From positions 22,345-86,344 of the forward strand of contig JAETNT010000011.1 in NCBI GenBank assembly GCA_021772025.1: a DNA stretch of 64,000 nucleotides, given 5' to 3'. This stretch comes from Enterocloster bolteae. Its GTDB lineage: Bacteria > Bacillota > Clostridia > Lachnospirales > Lachnospiraceae. Position 1 is the first letter of the stretch. The number at the start of each line of letters is the position of its first letter. The notes under the pieces were generated by a model. It saw only the letters and a program-made list of their open reading frames with translations. It searched no databases and had not been told where the DNA came from. A program made the translations under genes and the position numbers. Positions 60,731 through 64,000 of this stretch are shown here, in pieces.

Positions 60731-61556
60731 CTTTATCCTTTCTTCCGGCCTTTGGATCGGGGAATGCAGAAGGCCTGGAACCAGAATCTGCTAAAAGAGC
60801 TTTTAATTTTTTCTCTTCTTCCGGCGTCACTGCCCGGTAAGCTCCTGTTTTTAGGTTTCCCAGCTTAATATTCATAATACGGATTCTTTTTAATTCTAAT
60901 ACTTTATACCCCAGCTCCTGACACATCCGGCGTATCTGGCGGTTCAGCCCCTGGGTAAGGATGATTTTAAACCGGTCTCCTGACAGCTTTTCCACTTTGC
61001 AAGGCCGGGTTACCGTATTTAGTATGGGAACTCCAGAGGCCATCTTTTTTAAAAATTCCGAGCTGATGTTTTTATTTACCCGAACTACGTATTCCTTTTC
61101 ATGGAAATTTCGGGCCCGCATAATTTTATTAACCAAGTCTCCCTGATTCGTCATCAGCAGCAGACCCTCTGACTCTTTATCCAGACGGCCGATTGGGTAG
61201 ATCCGCTCCGGATAGTTTAAAAACTCTACAATGTTTTCCGCTCTGTCTTTATCAGAAGTGGTACATACGATCCCTCTGGGCTTGTTGACAGCCAGCAAAA
61301 TTTTAGGCGGTCTCCCGCCGGAAGAAAGAATTGTCTGCCCCGTCCGCGGACCAGCCGCATCCCAGGCTTCTATGTGCGGCTCTAAAGCCCCCGGCCCCCT
61401 GTCGCAGATAATCGCCTGCCCTTCCAAAACTTTCTGCCCCATTTCCGCCACTTGGCCGTCTACCAAAACTTTCCCGGCCTGTATGAGCCGGTCAGCCTCC
61501 CGCCGGGAGCAGATTCCCATCTCACTTAAATATTTATTCAGCCGCATCTCTGCCAT
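60723..61556 (-). CDS. RsuA/RluB/RluF-family pseudouridine synthase
   Basis: A 277-residue protein. The S4 domain (residues 4-45, 'RLNKYLSEMGICSRREADRLIQAGKV') is followed by the catalytic block GRLDKESEGLLLMTN and 'GLNRQIRRMCQELGYKV'. There is an unusual Gly/Pro-rich insert at about 55-90. It isomerises a uridine in rRNA. Which site (RluB or RluF) cannot be told by eye. A TTGCAA-17-TATACT promoter lies 140-165 bases upstream. Confidence 0.92.
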   Translation of the reverse strand: MAEMRLNKYLSEMGICSRREADRLIQAGKVLVDGQVAEMGQKVLEGQAIICDRGPGALEPHIEAWDAAGPRTGQTILSSGGRPPKILLAVNKPRGIVCTTSDKDRAENIVEFLNYPERIYPIGRLDKESEGLLLMTNQGDLVNKIMRARNFHEKEYVVRVNKNISSEFLKKMASGVPILNTVTRPCKVEKLSGDRFKIILTQGLNRQIRRMCQELGYKVLELKRIRIMNIKLGNLKTGAYRAVTPEEEKKLKALLADSGSRPSAFPDPKAGRKDKDG

Positions 61557-61601
61557 ATGCTTCCCTTATCTGCCTTCCTTTTTTACAAAAACGCAGAAAA
61601 C

Positions 61602-61632
61602 GCGGCCGCAGCATGAAACTCTTTGCGGCCGC
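61602..61632 (-). terminator. GCGGCCGCA hairpin, likely terminator
   Basis: GCGGCCGCA (61602-61610) and TGCGGCCGC (61624-61632) with a 13-base loop; minus strand continues GTTTTCTGCGTTTTTG. It lies just upstream of the pseudouridine synthase start, so it could end queA readthrough or act as an attenuator for the operon. Each arm contains a NotI site. The rest of 61640-61911 is A+T-rich, holding the promoter below and no gene seen. Confidence 0.55.
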
Positions 61633-61692
61633 CTCTTTGTCTGTTGAAAGTATTTTTCAGAGACACATTTTCTCTGTTTTCCTATGTCCGAA

Positions 61693-61721
61693 AGTATACC
61701 ATAGATTTTGTTGATTTGCAA
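61693..61721 (-). promoter_or_regulatory. Promoter of the pseudouridine synthase-ligA-metA operon
   Basis: Minus strand TTGCAA (61716-61721), 17-base spacer, TATACT (61693-61698). The GC-rich hairpin lies in the resulting leader, at about +55 to +85. Confidence 0.6.
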
Positions 61722-61911
61722 TTATATCTCAAAATTCCGCGAAAATGCGAAAAATCTTTAAAAAGAAACTACCGGCTGCATTTTGAATTGCCCCTGGCCA
61801 TATGCTGCGTGGGGAATATCCTTGGACATGATCAGTCTTTCTTTTGGAGATTAGCAGTTTTCCGGCTCATTTCCTCACTATTTTATTGTTTGCAAATGTA
61901 CAAAAACGGTG

Positions 61912-62937
61912 TTAAATCACAAGCATAGCATCCCCGAAGGAAAAGAAGCGATAACGCTCTTTAATAGCTTCCTCATAGGCTGACAGAACCTGTTCCCGGC
62001 CTGCCAAAGCAGAAACCAGCATAACCAGAGTGGATTCGGGAAGGTGGAAGTTGGTTATCAGGCAATCCAGCAGTTTAAATTGGTAGCCTGGGTAGATGAA
62101 GATCTCAGTCCAGCCGCTGCCTGCCTTTAGCAGTCCGTCTTCCCCTACAGCGGATTCGATAGTCCGACAGCTTGTGGTTCCCACACAAATGATACGTCTA
62201 TTGGATAGTTTGGCCTTGTTAATCTTTTCTGCTTCGGATTCTTCTATCATATAAAATTCCGAGTGCATATGATGATCCAACACGTTCTCCGTTTTTACCG
62301 GTCGAAAAGTGCCCAAACCTACGTGAAGAGTTACGTGGGCAATCTCCACTCCCATCTCTTTAATTTCTGCCAACAGCTCTCTGGTAAAATGCAGTCCTGC
62401 TGTAGGCGCTGCCGCCGATCCCTGGTGCTTGGCATAAACCGTCTGGTAGCGGTCTTTGTCTTTTAGTTGGTGGGTAATATAGGGGGGCAGGGGCATCTGC
62501 CCCAGCTGATCTAATATCTCTTCAAAAATCCCGTCATAATGAAACTGAATCAGTCGGTTTCCTTCATCTGCCACTTCCACAACTGTAGCTTTTAAAAGTC
62601 CCTCTCCAAATTCCAGCTCCGTTCCCGGCCTGGCTTTTTTGCCCGGCTTTACCAAGGTTTCCCAGATATCATCTCTCCGGCGCTTTAATAAAAGCACTTC
62701 AATCTTGGCTCCTGTATCTTTTTTCGTGCCGAAAAGTCGGGCCGGAATGACTTTCGTGTCGTTGATTACCAGACAATCTTCGGGCCTTAAATATTCTTTT
62801 ATATCCCGAAAATGTCTGTGACTTATCTCCCCGGTCTCTTTATCTAAAACCAGAAGCCTGGAAGCAGAGCGATCCTCTAAAGGATCCTGGGCTATCAGCT
62901 CCTGAGGCAAATCAAAATAAAAATCCTTTACGTTCAT
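61912..62937 (-). CDS. queA: S-adenosylmethionine:tRNA ribosyltransferase-isomerase
   Basis: A 341-residue enzyme of queuosine synthesis. Typical blocks: '[26 protein letters not shown]', '[14 protein letters not shown]', '[14 protein letters not shown]', 'TTSCRTIES' and '[16 protein letters not shown]'. It moves the ribosyl group of SAM to 7-aminomethyl-7-deazaguanine in tRNA. tgt is not in the window. The start is 24 bases after the upstream membrane-protein stop. Confidence 0.97.
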   Translation of the reverse strand: MNVKDFYFDLPQELIAQDPLEDRSASRLLVLDKETGEISHRHFRDIKEYLRPEDCLVINDTKVIPARLFGTKKDTGAKIEVLLLKRRRDDIWETLVKPGKKARPGTELEFGEGLLKATVVEVADEGNRLIQFHYDGIFEEILDQLGQMPLPPYITHQLKDKDRYQTVYAKHQGSAAAPTAGLHFTRELLAEIKEMGVEIAHVTLHVGLGTFRPVKTENVLDHHMHSEFYMIEESEAEKINKAKLSNRRIICVGTTSCRTIESAVGEDGLLKAGSGWTEIFIYPGYQFKLLDCLITNFHLPESTLVMLVSALAGREQVLSAYEEAIKERYRFFSFGDAMLVI

Positions 62938-62961
62938 CCTGTTGTCTCCTTGATAAAGGGA

Positions 62962-63849
62962 TTATTCCGCCGCTGTCTCCAAGGCAGCTTCCGTCTGAAC
63001 AGAACTTCCGCCCGTCACAATGGATACACTGCTTTCACCCTTGCTCTCTTCCGTTTCTCCTACGCTTGAATTTCTCTGGAGGACACCATAAACTCCAGCC
63101 AGCTCCGGATCCGTTTCCAAGGCCTGTCTCAGCTTGGCATAAACCTGGGTCCTTAAAAGAATCAACTCATCTGTTTTCTCGGCATCACTGAATTCCTGCA
63201 AAACCACCTGATCCTGAAGACTGCTGTCCACCATCTGCAAAGCTCCCTCTTCGTTGGTAATAATATATACCCGGAACAGGCCGGGGGCCGGAGTCTCTAC
63301 ATTTTTAAATTTCAAATCATAGCTTATATAGGCCAGATAGCTGCCTTCTATGGGGCCGGGTCTGGTATAGCAGACAATATTTTCATAGCCATCGGTATAG
63401 CGGGCAGTATAGCGGTAATCATTCCGCAGTTCCTCCATACCTTCTGTATCCTGACGGCCAAACAAGCGGTAGATCGTCTCTACATCTGCATTCTGCTTTG
63501 CAGTAAAGTAACTCTCTATCAGCGTGTTGACTTCCAGCACCTCATCTTTTGCAAAGGTCTGGCCGGCTCCTTCTGCATCCGCCTCCGCCTGTTCTCCCTC
63601 TTCTGCGGGCACAGTATCCGGCTCTCCCTCTCCGTTTTCAATAGCTATTTCAATAACCGGAGCGCTCTCCGATGGAGCCGCCGTAGCCTGGGTGTCTCCG
63701 CCGTTCTGCCTTTTGGCCAGTCTTTCCGCCAATATAATAGCCAGCACCAAAACTATCACTAACGCCGGAATGATCAGAAATTTTAAGTACTTCTTCAGCT
63801 CTTCTTCCGTAAAAGATGAATAGCCGTATTTATTATCTTGCCTGCTCAA
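62962..63849 (-). CDS. Membrane-anchored protein of unknown function
   Basis: A 295-residue protein. A cytoplasmic N-terminal tail is followed by one membrane helix ('YLKFLIIPALVIVLVLAIIL', about 24-42), an acidic Glu/Ala/Pro-rich linker (to about 100), and an outer domain with an NTF2/SH3-like look ('LIESYFTAKQNADVETIYRLFG', 'GSYLAYISYDLKFKNVETPAPGLFRVYI'). A Ser/Glu-rich tail ends it. Function is not recognised. TTG 63849 is chosen because GGGAGGT lies eight bases before it; an ATG at 63888 is the alternative. Confidence 0.7.
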   Translation of the reverse strand: MSRQDNKYGYSSFTEEELKKYLKFLIIPALVIVLVLAIILAERLAKRQNGGDTQATAAPSESAPVIEIAIENGEGEPDTVPAEEGEQAEADAEGAGQTFAKDEVLEVNTLIESYFTAKQNADVETIYRLFGRQDTEGMEELRNDYRYTARYTDGYENIVCYTRPGPIEGSYLAYISYDLKFKNVETPAPGLFRVYIITNEEGALQMVDSSLQDQVVLQEFSDAEKTDELILLRTQVYAKLRQALETDPELAGVYGVLQRNSSVGETEESKGESSVSIVTGGSSVQTEAALETAAE

Positions 63850-63910
63850 GTCACTACCTCCCGTGTGTTTTATGGTCATATGAACCAATGTCAGTTAGTT
63901 AAGCTATTGG

Positions 63911-63935
63911 GTTAGACTCTGAATAAGGGTCTAAC
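63911..63935. repeat. Short inverted repeat near the right edge
   Basis: GTTAGAC (63911-63917) and GTCTAAC (63929-63935) form a 7-bp palindrome. A TTGACA at 63974-63979 on the plus strand may be the -35 of a gene beyond the edge. Nothing else is seen in 63890-64000. Confidence 0.4.
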
Positions 63936-64000
63936 TCAAATTTTCAAAATTTCAAAAAAATTACTTTAAGGGGTTGACACGGAGCTCAAAATGTGCGGCC

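Noticed and set aside
61602..61632. Twin NotI sites as sign of vector or cloning artefact
   Set aside because: They are the two arms of a natural hairpin in the leader of an operon, followed by a T-rich tract, and the flanks read smoothly into native genes.
1..64000. CRISPR arrays, tRNA and rRNA genes, insertion sequences and phage genes
   Set aside because: No regularly spaced repeats, no cloverleaf or rRNA-like sequence and no transposase or phage protein was recognised by eye.

Overview
The window looks like a chromosomal segment of a Gram-positive gut-type Clostridia, most likely Lachnospiraceae. The reasons are moderate GC, strong AGGAGG-type ribosome sites, near-consensus TTGACA/TATAAT promoters, a tyrosine T-box leader, B12-controlled cbiMNQO, secreted proteins with choline-binding-type (CW) repeats, and GtrA/YfhO cell-envelope genes. 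No rRNA, tRNA, CRISPR array, phage or insertion sequence was seen. Most genes lie on the minus strand in short operons.

Layout, left to right. (1) 1-3690 (-): a nitrate/sulfonate/taurine-type ABC importer with one lipoprotein, two permeases and two ATPases (one cut by the edge), followed by a divergent AraC/GyrI-type regulator. (2) 4955-8000 (-): the cobalt ECF importer cbiMNQO behind a cobalamin riboswitch that ends in an intrinsic terminator. (3) 8033-14404: a sucrose/fructo-oligosaccharide operon (two permeases, a binding lipoprotein, a GH32 fructosidase) with a divergent LacI regulator and three CCGG-centred operators just after a consensus promoter. (4) 14388-16895 (-): an alkylsulfatase-like metallo-beta-lactamase protein, and a HipA/HipT-like kinase with an unrecognised 92-residue partner. 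(5) 17101-24667: a second sugar system (RbsB/RbsA/RbsC-type importer plus a divergent GH32-like enzyme) facing a LacI regulator that carries two tandem sugar-binding domains; three TTTACGTAAA palindromes lie between them.

(6) 24636-31352 (-): a Zn/Cd-type P1B ATPase, an ECF sigma factor with a membrane-anchored partner, a patatin-like lipase, a Crp-like regulator and argH. (7) 31378-37090 (-): YfhO and GtrA envelope proteins, ApbE, and a type Ic aspartate aminotransferase. (8) 37424-44454 (+): an acyl-CoA ligase and sodium symporter pair, a MATE exporter, a YacP/Rae1-like nuclease, MntP and a secreted CW-repeat protein. (9) 44561-47473 (-): a second CW-repeat protein, a gene remnant, and tyrS behind a T-box. 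(10) 47670-48698 (+): DAHP synthase.

(11) 48780-55002 (-): one long operon with a cytoplasmic ParB-like/BMP fusion, a phosphoesterase, a Sir2-like protein lacking the catalytic His, hisH, hisF, ung and uppP. (12) 55223-57225 (-): DUF2975, a YozG-like HTH and a DUF4153/4173-like membrane protein. (13) 57336-63849 (-): DUF2325 with paired palindromic operators, metA (Glu111, acetyl-CoA type), ligA, an RluB/F-type pseudouridine synthase, queA and a membrane-anchored protein.

The strongest candidates for something undescribed are the double-sensor LacI regulator with its phased operators, the ParB-like/BMP fusion operon with the altered Sir2 protein, and the kinase plus 92-residue pair. Starts were adjusted by eye to the best Shine-Dalgarno site; families were assigned from motifs remembered, not from searches.
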